This document shows positions 22,835 to 32,596 of a DNA stretch of 64,000 bases, piece after piece. The notes under the pieces are model-generated. The model searched no databases. It had not been told where the DNA came from and saw only the letters and a program-made list of their open reading frames with translations. How positions within the stretch are numbered: position 1 is the first letter of the stretch; every line of letters starts with the position of its first letter. Position numbers and translations under genes: made by a program. The stretch spans positions 17,484,001 to 17,548,000 of the forward strand of contig NC_091968.1 in assembly GCF_036711975.1 (NCBI RefSeq). Reading direction: 5' to 3'. The stretch comes from Onthophagus taurus. Lineage: Eukaryota > Arthropoda > Insecta > Coleoptera > Scarabaeidae.

Positions 22835-24603
22835 CAGGGTGTCTCAGCGAGACCGGTCATTAGACGTTTCTGGGGTTCTGGCGAAAATAAAAATTTGAGA
22901 ACTCAGACTTAAGTATTATCAATTACGATCTCTTCGTATATTTTCAGATTTCTTGCACTTCCGGTTATACCGGAAGTCGCCACCAACTTTATTTTTTTAA
23001 ATGGAACACCCTGTATATTTTTACATATTTGGATTTGTCTGTTTTCAAGGTTTATAAATAACTTTACTTTTTGCAATTTGATTCGGTCGTTCTCGAGTTA
23101 TTCGAATTTTTCTAGAAAAATCTGCTCCAACAGACATTTGTTCAAAAAATCAGAGAACACTCGATTTTTGGGATATCAATTTAGGATTGAGAACATGCTC
23201 AAGTAACATGATGGAGTATGTTTTGGTGCCGAGAACTGCTGTCTAGAACGTTTAGTCACTTTACTATGGCACGTTAACTTTTCAAAATTTGGAAGCACCA
23301 TAACTTCATTTTTTTAAATGGCACCCCCCATATTTTATTTCTTAGTCACCTTCGGTGTCTCATTTTACATCTTTTATATCCCATATATATTAATAGTTTC
23401 TCAATGAGTTCTTGTCAAAGACTCACTTGTTTACGTCACTTGATGCATGTGAGCTAATAATTATCAGTTATGTCCCTTAATATTAGTACTGAAATGAGTT
23501 AAAATCGATAACAATAACGAAAGTAATATTTACACAAATCAAGAAATTCTTAATTTATTTTTTATGCATGAAAATAGGATATATGAAAAGCGCGACAAAG
23601 TTCGTAGTATAATTCCCAGATCTTCTTTGGCAGCTCGAATTGAGGTGTTGGGACTGGGCTCGAAATAAGCCAAGGTATTCACCTCTTCCGTTGCATTATC
23701 TACTACATTTTTTGGTCAGTTTAACACGTGATTAATTCGTCCAAAATGCAAAAAATTTGCTTCTATTCTTCTAAATTTACCTATTGTCATAGGAGATAAA
23801 TGTGGATAATTTTCATTAAACATTCTGCAAGTTCTACTAAGAACTTTGTCGCACTTTTCGTGCACAAAAAATAAATTATGGATTTCTTCATTTGTATAAA
23901 CATTATTTACGTTATTAATATCCATTTTAACTGGTTTTAGACTCACAAGCATCAAACAACGTAAATCAGACTTTGACGTTTATCAATAAGTCATTAAACA
24001 TTTGTTTTCCATGGTACACTAGGTTAATATCGATATGATATGTGAGCATTTTTCAAAAAACCCTAATTATTTCTCAAACTATTAATGTTAGGCATAGGAC
24101 ATATAGAATATAAAAGATGTAAAATGAGACGAGGAAGACGACCAAGTAATAAAATATGGGGGTGCTATTTAAAAAAATGAAGTTATGGTGCTTCCAAATT
24201 TCGAAAAGTTAACGTGTCATAGTAAAGTGACCAAACGATCTAGACAGCCGTTCTCGGCACCAAAACATACTCCATCATGTTGTTTAAGTATGTTCTGAAT
24301 CCTAAATTGATATCTCAAAAATCGAGTGTTCTATGATTTTTTTAACAAATGTCCGCTGGAGCAGATTTTTCTAGAAAAAATCGAATAACTCGAGAACGGC
24401 AGAATCAAATTGCAAAAAGTAAAGTTATTTATAAACCATCAAAACAGACAAATCCAAATATGTAAAAATATACAGGGTGTTCCATTTAAAAAAAATAGAG
24501 TAGGTGGCGACGTCCTTAAGAATACTTAAGTCTGCATTCTCAAATTTTTTGTTTGGCCAGAACCCCAGAAACGTCTAATGACCGGTCTCGCTGAGACACC
24601 CTG
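22835..24603. mobile_element. Long-inverted-repeat Tc1/mariner-type element, copy 2
   Basis: The ends are CAGGGTGTCTCAGCGAGACC at 22835 and its complement to 24603, flanked by TA. The arms are inverted for about 560-590 bp and match copy 1 at 15604-17542 along much of the arm, including the TTCCGGTTATACCGGAAG palindrome near 22960. The centre is different: it holds the N-terminal part of a transposase on minus (23560-23955). The element splits a PLE. Confidence 0.7.
23560..23955 (-). pseudogene. N-terminal fragment of a Tc1/mariner-type transposase
   Basis: The frame 23955-23716 reads VYTNEEIHNLFFVHEKCDKV, TCRMFNENYPHLSP and GKFRRIEANFLHFGRI, a helix-turn-helix of the type that opens many insect IS630/Tc1/mariner transposases. 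Past the stop, another frame continues ATEEVNTLAYFEPSPNTSIR and AAKEDLGI, matching the second HTH of the same family. The catalytic DDE part is absent. The core sits between the long inverted arms, so these arms plausibly once moved with this transposase. Confidence 0.55.
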
Positions 24604-24606
24604 TAT

Positions 24607-25095
24607 AAAGGAGAGGTGTAAGGCAAATTTACAAACTCGCATTATGTAGCTTCTCGCTTGTCATTACTTGGAAATTCAACATATAAAGTTCCGGTGGTTA
24701 AAGTTAACCAAAGGACCCAGAATGTTGCGACACTCAAACCGCTACCGTAGTTTGAGATCCTCGTCCGTCTGGGGGTTTTTTGGGAGGGGTGTACGGCATT
24801 TTTAAATATGTACAAAGTGGTTTTTCGTTTGTTGTTATTTGGTCGTTCAAACATGTCTGTCCTGGATGGTTATGTTTAAACTTATTAATTTCATAGTTTT
24901 CCAAGGTCTCAATTAAGTTATTTTTATTTATTCGGTGTAATAATTGGGAATTGTCTCTTTCGTCAAATTTGTGGTCTCGGTTGAAGATAAGGTGTCTTCC
25001 GAAATTGGACCTTTGTTGATTTTTGTGTTCTTTAATTCTGGTTTTCATTGATCTTCCAGTTTCTCCAATGTAGACCGCACATGTGGCATATGTGG
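24607..25095 (-). pseudogene. Penelope-like GIY-YIG endonuclease fragment
   Basis: On minus from 25095: YATCAVYIGETGRSMKTRIK, followed by NFGRHLIFNRDHKFDERDN and an RINKNNLIETLENYEI segment. CAVYIGETGR corresponds to the Y-I-G half of the GIY-YIG motif with its downstream Arg. The protein ends in PPDGRGSQTTVAV near 24740. The RT that should precede it is missing because the PLE is cut off at 25095 by the inverted repeat. The continuation to the PLE 3' end is at 22252-22834. Confidence 0.7.
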
Positions 25096-25449
25096 TAATA
25101 GGTGAAATAGGTATGCAGCAGTTGGTAACACCGTAACACTTGAAAATAGAAATTTAAATTGACAATTAGAAACTGTCAAATCCCAAAATAAGAGAAATTA
25201 CTGTGTTCAATGTCCTCATCATTGTGGACCTTGTATTCGATGCTAAGAACATGTTTAAACATCCATAGACAAAAATTGTCACATTGACAACTAGAAAAAT
25301 TAATGACCCAATATCAACAACTTGCACTGGTTCCATAAAATGTTACTAAAATCTCATTACAGCATCGGATGCTGTAAGGAGTCTCATTACAGCACCCGTT
25401 TGAGTACTGTAAAAAGTATTTTACTTGATTCAAAATCAACGTTATTTGT

Positions 25450-25753
25450 TTAATACTAAAGTCTCCTTCAATGAGGAGCCTTAACAATAATTTTTTGTGT
25501 CTCATTTCAATATGAAATTCGCCGAGCAGTTTCATTATATCGAAGAAGATTGACTTGCTAACTGCAGATTTACTCTTTTTTACTTCAACTTGTTATTATG
25601 TGTGTGGCAATTTGGGTTCTTTAATATCTACTACACATCTATGCAAAATTATGACAATGTTTATTGCTTATTATTATAATACAATATGCTTCATTATAAT
25701 ATAATTTTTAGTATAAATCATATACATTATAAAATAAATGATAACATAAAAGA
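25450..25753. other. Spacer downstream of the takeout-like gene
   Basis: AT-rich, no coding or repeat recognised. It probably contains the 3' end of the takeout transcript; AATAAA on minus overlaps 25754-25759. Confidence 0.4.
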
Positions 25754-25759
25754 TTTATT

Positions 25760-26648
25760 TCAAGGCAAAAAAATGGCATTTTTGGGTACCCACTTTAAGT
25801 AATTCGTAAAAGCATTATCCATAATACCAGCCAAAACATTCTCAACGGTTGGTTGCAAAATTCCAAAAAGATCTTTCCAGTTTTCGTTAAATAAACGATT
25901 CATTGCTCCACCTAGAACAATTAAAACATTTAAATCGACCTTTTAATACTTTAAATAGTACCTAAAGATTCATTTCCATCGAATAAATTCTGAAAGTCAA
26001 AAGTTGCTTCTTTTGGGTTAAATGTGACTTTTCCATTATCAACTTTATAATGTTCCAATCCGTTTTTATCAGTAAACGGTTTCAAGTAAGTTGTGTAAGT
26101 TACAAAAGCATTACCTAAAAAATAATAAATAATTTTATTTCAAAAATTTCAGTAATTTATTTCACCAAAATTAATGAACGATGGTCCATTTCCTTTAATA
26201 TTTGTACCGAACAATTTGATGTCCATTTCATAATTACTCGAAGCATCCAATTTTTGTTCGACATATTTCAAAAGGAACTTTCCCGTTTCCTTATCAAAAT
26301 CTACATCTTGTATTTTCATACTTTTGAAACATGTAAAATTCGTATCGATGAACTTCATTTTGGAACCTTCGCCGACTTGAATTTCAACGAATGGTATATT
26401 AACGGGAACCATACTTAATATTTTATAGTTTTTGTCGCCATTTATTATCGAAGGAACTGCGTTTTCGATGGAACGAATTAAACAATCGCGTAATTTAGGG
26501 TCCGATAAACTGCACCTTTCAATGTAGGATGCTGAAAAATGTCGATTATTGCATTAGATTTTAAGTTGATATAGTTAAACTTACGAAGATTTTTGGTGAA
26601 ACAGCATACAAAAAGGCAAAAGAACATAAATACGATTTTCAAAGACAT
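25760..26648 (-). CDS. Takeout/juvenile-hormone-binding-protein family protein
   Basis: The family consists of secreted carriers for hydrophobic ligands such as juvenile hormone or odorants. Four exons on minus: 26648-26585, 26531-26166, 26114-25962 and 25911-25760, all with GT/AG junctions and matching phases (1,1,1), for 244 residues, the usual family length. Residues 1-20 form a signal peptide (MSLKIVFMFFCLFVCCFTKN). Then comes ERCSLSDPKLRDCLIRSIEN with the conserved first disulfide pair (C28, C38), NGDKNYKILSMVPVNIPFV, the central YEMDIKLFGTNIKGNGPSFI segment, and the C-terminal LFNENWKDLFGILQPTVENV typical of the last helix. TGA overlaps an AATAAA signal. A TATA box lies 52-59 bp upstream. 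It looks intact. The ligand cannot be told from sequence. Confidence 0.9.
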
Positions 26649-26699
26649 CTTGATTGATACTAAATGGTTACTTGGTGGGTTTCTACATTTTGTTTTAAA

Positions 26700-26707
26700 T
26701 ATTTATA
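26700..26707 (-). promoter_or_regulatory. TATA box of the takeout-like gene
   Basis: TATAAATA on the minus strand, 52-59 bp upstream of the ATG at 26648. This leaves room for a 5' leader of about 20-30 nt, normal for a highly expressed secreted protein gene. Confidence 0.55.
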
Positions 26708-26709
26708 GA

Positions 26710-27330
26710 GATAACCAAAATGTTCTGGTACTAAATGCCTGATTTATTGCGTATTTATTCAGTTGGGTTTTTCTGCTGATTAAATCTAAAAGGTGAAGGT
26801 GGTTTTGGATGGCAAATAAGGTTTTATCTAAAAGGTGGAAAGTAACTAATGTTAATGGGAATTATTTAAATATTTATTACCAACATTAAAGTAATAATTT
26901 ATATTAAATTAATAGAAGAACCGAGATTATTATTATTTTCGGTAAAACAACATCTACCAAGTATAAAACATCCATAATGCTTTTTTGGTGCATGTTCCAC
27001 ATAAAAATCAAAATATGCTCAATTTGCAGAAGATTTATGTAGTGCACTAATTTCCGCTGATATAGTAGGATTTACAAACTGGCAAAATCCGATTATCTAT
27101 CACCTGAATACGTCTCTCATTTGACTGATAGTAGTAATCCCTTTAAAAATAGAAATTAGCTGGGGCAAAGTGTGACTAGGATTGAAATTAAAATTCGTAG
27201 AGTTATTTGTTTTTGTAATATCAGATATGATTGATAATAATGTTCCTGTATAAATCTACAAGATTTATACAAGTAATGAGAAAAGAGAGTCTACCATGTA
27301 ATCATTAAAAGTTCAACATACGAGGCAGTA
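26710..27330. other. Intergenic stretch upstream of the takeout-like gene
   Basis: AT-rich, with no recognised coding or repeat. It ends where the decayed LINE begins. Confidence 0.4.
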
Positions 27331-27331
27331 T

Positions 27332-28021
27332 TTGGAAATTAACACTGGAATATGTGGAAATGGCATTACCTTATCTACCAGTATACAAATTAAATGTCAT
27401 ACGTTTAAGCCCTTAAAATCGCCCGGAGAAGACAATATCTTTCCTACTTTGTTACGGCAAGAAAGGTCAGAGCGAGTGTCGCCTGGAAATATGTACCGGC
27501 AGAATGGACTAAGGTAAGGGTATCTTAAATACCTAAAGCGGGCCGTTCGGTCCCTACTCCTAATGCCTTTCGACCCATCAGGTTGACGTCATTTCTGTTG
27601 AAAACTCTTGAAAAAGTTCTGGAACGGATACCATTTGCGCTGGTGTAAAGGAGAGAATTTCTCGATAAACCCGCAAGAGACAATCATCAGGACCCCTTTA
27701 CCAGGAGACGAAAGTTGGAACTTTCTTTCTCAAAGAAAGTCAAATATCTAGGAGTAATCCTAAACAAAACAAAGCTAGACTACACATAGGTCTTACCTAT
27801 GATTACATACGGAGCAGCAGCCTGGTATAGGAAAGTCCGATAGACTTCAGTTATCAGTAAACTTTCACGAATTCAACGTGTAGCTGGATTGGCAATGTCT
27901 GGTGCGATAAGCACTACGTCAACTCTAGCAATGGATGTTCTGGTTAGCCTATCTCATTTGCATTTGCATATAGAAAAAGTGTCTAAAACTACCATTTATA
28001 GAATAGCCAATGATTTCTCCA
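27332..28021 (+). pseudogene. Non-LTR retrotransposon ORF2, 5' segment of an interrupted copy
   Basis: Decayed RT: LKSPGEDNIFPTLL (usual K-S-P-G-x-D-G), then FRPIRLTSFLLKTLEKVLER, VKYLGVILNKTKLDYT and VLPMITYGAAAWY, SKLSRIQRVAGLAMSGAIST and LVSLSHLHLHIEKVSKTTIY. These are the RT and thumb blocks of Jockey-type ORF2. The catalytic YADD section is deleted. The frame runs into IYRIANDFSR and is then cut by a PLE; it resumes at 32597 with FKQHAQNCSD. Confidence 0.75.
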
Positions 28022-28090
28022 GGTTCATCATTATATTAAAAAATTGAAAAATGTTAAATTGTTATGATGAAAAATATTTATTAGATTTCA

Positions 28091-28138
28091 GTGCTACAAT
28101 ATTGTTTCGACTCGAACGAATGAGTCGTCTTCAGGCAC
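28091..28138 (-). ncRNA. Hammerhead ribozyme fold, left end of PLE
   Basis: On minus: helix I GTGC, CTGAAGA, one extra C, helix II GACTC/GAGTC with loop ATTCGTTC, GAA, palindromic helix III ACAATATTGT, A, helix I GCAC. All conserved hammerhead positions (C-U-G-A-N-G-A and G-A-A, with the A-U pair next to the cleavage A) are present. Same strand as the PLE proteins, at the element's 3' end. Confidence 0.7.
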
Positions 28139-28566
28139 GACTGTAAATTAAAATTATAAAATAAAAAATCTTAATTAAAGAAAAATTATAATAAAAATAT
28201 TTACCGTCGTAAATTTAGTGGCAAAACTTGCGTAAGATATACATACATTGGAATGTTAACAAAAAACATCATTAAAAAAACAAATTGTTGTAGAGAGAAA
28301 AAGAAGGGAAAATTTCAAAAAATAAAATTTTTACAAGTTGAATATTAAAGGGTTAAAGATTAAAATGAATTAGAATGAAATGATATTGAAAATTTAAACG
28401 ATATAAAATTTGAGAAGTTTTCGAAAAAGATATAAAAACAAAACGTAGCAAATTGAAAAATTTACAAAAAATTAAAATTAAATCAGAATGATAATTAACA
28501 AGAAAAATTTTTTAATTTTAAATGAAAAATAACAAAACAACTGAACTAAAAATCTATTCAGAAGTG

Positions 28567-28582
28567 TAACATGCGCATGTTA
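28567..28582. repeat. 16-bp perfect palindrome
   Basis: TAACATGCGCATGTTA is fully self-complementary. It lies just inside the left inverted end of the PLE. No function can be assigned. Confidence 0.3.
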
Positions 28583-28721
28583 AATAAAAATTAAATTAAA
28601 ATTAAAGGATTTTGAGAATTAAAAATAAAAAATAAATGCTTAAATTTCTTTCCACAAAAGAAAAATTCTGAAAACTAAAAAGAGAAAAAACAAAGATTAA
28701 AGGCGTAAAAATAAAATTTAA

Positions 28722-31091
28722 CCCAGATATGCCTAATGTACTACATTTAGGACGGTCAATTCCTGTTGAAACTTGCAAGGTCATGAGCTCCTGGAAATGC
28801 GCACGTCACATGAAGTCGTGCATTTTAGATGTAGCAGTGAGAGTGATAACTTGCAGTTTAGGTGTTTTCTTTAGATTTTCTTTTAAGTGCATCCGAAAGT
28901 CAAGATAAGTTGGAAATGGATTATTGCCCGGTTCGCTTTGAAAGGTAAGGTAATTTTCAATTATAGAAATTAGAATAATATTATGATTCTTTGATTACAG
29001 TAACAATAAATAGTTGTATAATTAGTATTATTTAAAAGTTTTGCATTATTCAGTAAATTAGAGTATAAATTAGGGGGGTGAAAGACTTAGGGTGTACTAT
29101 ATATAGGACATTAGGATAATAAACGACTATCACGTTCATCTAATTACAGGGGGTTTTCGCTTCATGAAGCCCTTGCTATGGTTGAGGACAATGACGACAT
29201 TGTCAGCCAGGTTGATGAAATAACTATATTTCCTCCTGTAAACGCTGCAGCCGACCTGACAGATGAAGATTCTGGAGCAGAAAATGATCTTACAGTGAAT
29301 AACCTACCGGCATCACAGTTACAAGCGCCGGTGGAAATCGTAATTGAAAGTAACTACGACAGTTATTTTTCATCAGATGACAATATACCTCTATCAGAGT
29401 TACAATCACAAAACACGGCAGCAAGTAACAAACAAAAAGTAAAAACTAAAAAGAGACAGATGCACTACAGTTGGATAAAAGAAGATTTGAAATTACCGCC
29501 CACCGACTTTGATAGTCCTACGAATTCGGGGATCACAGAAAACCCCTTAGAGCTTTTCTCAAAATTTTTTGACGAAGAAGTAATAGAATTGATTTTGAAT
29601 CAAAGTAATAAGTACGCACAACAAAAAAATAGAAAAGCGAATATAGCAAAGCAGGAAGTAAACGCTTTTATAGGCGTTTTGATACTTAGTGGATATATGC
29701 AAGTACCGAGACGCAAGATGTTCTGGGAACGTGAAAAAGATTGCCATAACGTCATAATTACAGAAGCAATTACAAGGGACCGGTTTGAGTATTTGTTTTC
29801 TAATCTTCACGTCTGTGATAATCAGCAGTTGGACCAGGGTGACAAATTCGCTAAACTAAGGCCGCTTTCCACACTGTTGAATAAAAAATTCATGGACAAT
29901 TCCTCGCTTGAAGAAATGCACTCAGTTGATGAAGCTATGGTTCCGTATTATGGATGTCATAGCTGTAAGCAGTATATTCGAGGAAAACCCGTGCGCTATG
30001 GATATAAGTTATGGGTAGGAAGTACCAGGTTAGGTTACTGGAATTGGTTCGAACCTTATCAAGGAGCCTCTACAAATATAAGTGAAAACTTTTCTGAATT
30101 GGGAGTTGGTGCTGGAGTAGTCTTAGAATATGCGCAAGCTTTACGTAAGGAATGGCCAGATAAAAAATGTCATCTCTTTTTTGATAACTTTTTTACGTCA
30201 ATTCCGTTGATCGAAAAACTAACTGACTGGAATTTTTATGCTACTGGTACGGTTGGAGAAAACAGGCTAAAAGACATTTCTCTTATAGATTCAAAACTCA
30301 TAAAGAAGCAGCGCAGAGGAAGTTATGATTATGCGAAAATTGTAGAACAGAATATAATTGCAGTAAAGTGGCACGATAATAGTGTAGTTTCTGTTTGTTC
30401 CAATTTTTCTGGAGTTGCCCCAATTCACTCGGTCACACGTTATTCGCAAAAAGAAAAGAAGAATATTCAGGTACAGCAGCCGCATCTTATACAGATGTAC
30501 AATACAAATATGGAGTGTCGACCGCTCTGACCAAAATATCAGCTTATATCGAATTTCGATCAGAGGAAAGAAATGGTATTTTCCTTTGATATCTCACTGT
30601 ATTGACATGGCAATTCAAAACCCATGGCATTTGCATCGCAAGAATGGAGGAGAATTAGGTCAACTTAGTTTTAGAAGGAGAATTGCTGTAATGCTGTTGG
30701 TTCAGAATAAAAAAACATCGTCATATCAAAAAGGACATACCAGTAGGTCCCACGAAATAGATATACGGTTCGATCGAATAGATCATTTAGTTATGCCCCA
30801 AGAAAAACAAACTAGGTGTGCTCATTGCCATCAAAAAACTACAACGAGATGCGCAAAATGTGACATTGGTGTACACACGAAGTGTTTTGTTCAGTATCAC
30901 ACTAATAAATAATTTTACGTTTATAGATATTCATGTGCCGAATGTCCTACATGTAGGACGGCCCGAATTTCCAATTTAAAAAAAAACAAATTGTCATGGT
31001 TTGTTTGTAAGACTTTGTTTTGCTTCTTTAAATAAGTTTTCAATAAAGTTATTATGATTTGTAAAGTGGTTTTAATTTAGGCATATCTGGG
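28722..31091. mobile_element. piggyBac-family DNA transposon, nearly intact
   Basis: Both ends have the perfect 15-bp inverted repeat CCCAGATATGCCTAA and are flanked by TTAA (28718-28721 and 31092-31095), the piggyBac signature. Subterminal copies of a TACAT...TAGGACGG box occur at 28739 and 30952, the second inside the palindrome TCCTACATGTAGGA. The element is 2,370 bp long with one transposase gene on plus. It is inserted in the 3' part of a PLE. Confidence 0.95.
28916..30912 (+). CDS. piggyBac transposase (one frameshift)
   Basis: Cut-and-paste transposase acting at TTAA. Exon 1, 28916-28944, encodes MDYCPVRFE. The donor AG|GTAAGG is at 28945 and the acceptor TTACAG ends at 29149. Exon 2 continues RGFSLHEALAMVEDND, an N-terminus typical for the family. 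After an acidic linker come YSWIKEDLKLPPTDF, then the catalytic Asp residues in SVDEAMVPYYG, HLFFDNFFTS and VKWHDNSVV. A frameshift near 30512, just before VDRSDQNISLYRI (usual G-G-V-D-x-x-D), must be bridged. The C-terminus has a zinc-binding tail RCAHCHQKTTTRCAKC and CFVQYH, ending with TAA at 30910-30912. About 595 residues in all. A longer reading from ATG 29178 alone would lack the intron and the conserved start. Confidence 0.9.
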
Positions 31092-31263
31092 TTAAGAGCG
31101 ATTACCTAAAACGTGTATTCTTCAGCGTGACATGTTGTAGAGAGAAAGATAAAGAGGAAGTAACAGGTTAAATAAAAACATTTAGAAATAAAAATTCACT
31201 ATAAATGCGAACTTGACAAAATGGAGATGGAGATGGAAATGGAGAATATGGAGATTCAAAAAA

Positions 31264-32060
31264 TCAAATAAATTTCAAATAGAATTTGTGATTATTGAAA
31301 TCAGTGATATCATTTAAGATCAAATCAGGGAATGTTTTTTTATATAGGTCGATATACATTTCTTCATAAAAAACCATTAACTTTGATTTTTTCAAATTTT
31401 TGATAATATTGATATTGTTAGGGTGTGGAGAATGGTTTTTTGAAATTAAATGTTTGTAAAAGGCTGAATTTTCTTTTTTTATGTGTTCTTTGTATCTTAT
31501 ATTGATGTTGCGTCCAGTTTGTCCGATGTAAAAGCATTCGCATTCGTTACACTTGATTTTATATATGCCACTTTTCTCTTTTTCCTTAAATCTGTGTTTA
31601 TAATTAATTAAGATTTGACCTATTTTGTTAGAATTTGAAAATGCGGGTGTAATATTAAATTTAGTAAGGTTGTTTTTGAAGACATATTGCAAATTAGGGT
31701 GAAAAGGAACTTTTATGTAAAAAGTATTCAACATAGTAGCTAGAAAAATTAATTCGATTATATTATTGTTATGAAATTTGTTATAAAAACTCTGTATTTA
31801 GTTGATGTTAAAACCGTTCCTCAAACCAATCTCAGCGATCCTACGTATTTCTTCTGTAAAGTTAGTTTTATTAAGGGGTGTTCGTACAGCTCGTCTGAAG
31901 AAAAAGTTGAACGCGGCACCTTTGTAATTATAATAACTATAAGAGTGTTTAGGAATGATACAGTCAGTACTGGTGGGTTTACGAAACATATTAAAATCTA
32001 TATTGCAGTTATCTTGATTTCTATGTAAGATTAAATCTAGAAAATTAAGGCGGCGTTCAA
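31264..32060 (-). pseudogene. Penelope-like RT C-terminus and GIY-YIG endonuclease
   Basis: On minus from about 32060: ERRLNFLDLILHRNQDNCNI, MFRKPTSTDCIIPKHSYSYY and AAFNFFFRRAVRTPL (RT thumb side). Then come LNTFYIKVPFHPNLQYVFKN and the endonuclease: SGIYKIKCNECECFYIGQTG with GIY...YIG, the Arg in GRNINIRYKEH, and the Glu in VFYEEMYIDLYK. The endonuclease frame (31734-31264) is uninterrupted and ends near the canonical C-terminus. The RT upstream of this is deleted. A frame break separates RT and endonuclease parts near 31745-31798. Confidence 0.8.
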
Positions 32061-32483
32061 CTTCCTCCTCTATAGTAAAATTTAAACAATTAATATGTTT
32101 TTAATAATATTAATTGTTTAAATTTTTAGTTCAGTTGTTTTGTTATTTTTCATTTAAAGTTAAAAAAATTTTCTTGTTAATTATCATTCTGATTTCATTT
32201 AAATTTTTTGTAAATTTTTCAATTTGCTACGTTTTGTTTTTATATCTTTTTCGAAAATTTCTCAAATTTTATATCGTTTAAATTTTCAATATCATTTCAT
32301 TCTAATTCATTTTAATCTTTAACCCTTTAATATTCAACTTGTAAACATTTTATTTTTTGAAATTTTCCCTTCTTTTTCTTTCTACAACAATTTGTTTTTT
32401 TAATAAAGTTTTTTGACGATAAATATTTTTATTATAATTTTTCTTTAATTAAGATTTTTATTTTATAATTTTAATTTACAGTC

Positions 32484-32531
32484 GTGCCTGAAGACGACTC
32501 ATTCGTTCGAGTCGAAACAATATTGTAGCAC
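32484..32531 (+). ncRNA. Hammerhead ribozyme fold, right end of PLE
   Basis: The same 48-nt fold as at 28091-28138, on the opposite strand: GTGC, CTGAAGA, C, GACTC/GAGTC, GAA, ACAATATTGT, A, GCAC. It is antisense to the PLE proteins because the right end is an inverted copy of the left. Predicted cleavage follows A32527. Confidence 0.7.
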
Positions 32532-32596
32532 TGAAATCTAATAAATATTTTTCATCATAACAATTTAACATTATTCAATTTTTTACCATTTATAGA

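Larger units (their letters stand above)
21655..25436. mobile_element. Inverted-repeat composite enclosing a Penelope-like element
   Basis: TTTTGAATCAAGTAAAATAC at about 21657 returns as its complement near 25415-25436. The next about 450 bp on each side are inverted copies (21710-22130 against 25095-25425). TCAACGTTATTT occurs at about 21607-21618, about 40 bp outside the left repeat, and again immediately outside the right one (25437-25448), a possible 12-bp target duplication. Between the arms lie PLE sequences in minus orientation and, inside those, a second long-inverted-repeat element. Whether the outer arms are one element or two opposed copies of a dispersed repeat is open. Confidence 0.4.
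28022..32584 (-). mobile_element. Penelope-like element with inverted ends, interrupted by piggyBac
   Basis: Coding parts are on minus: RT C-terminus and GIY-YIG at 31264-32060. The outer about 450-520 bp are inverted copies (28035-28555 against 32120-32573), each with a hammerhead-like motif. ACCATTTATAGA lies at 27991-28002 and 32585-32596. The left copy is followed by 20 bp of LINE before the PLE, so the duplication may be longer with an internal loss on the right. The RT core is missing: the element is 5'-truncated inside the RT and joined to an inverted copy of its own end, an arrangement known for Penelope. A piggyBac sits in its 3' untranslated part. Confidence 0.75.

Noticed and set aside
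29559-29810. 83-codon frame on minus
   Set aside because: Antisense to the piggyBac transposase.
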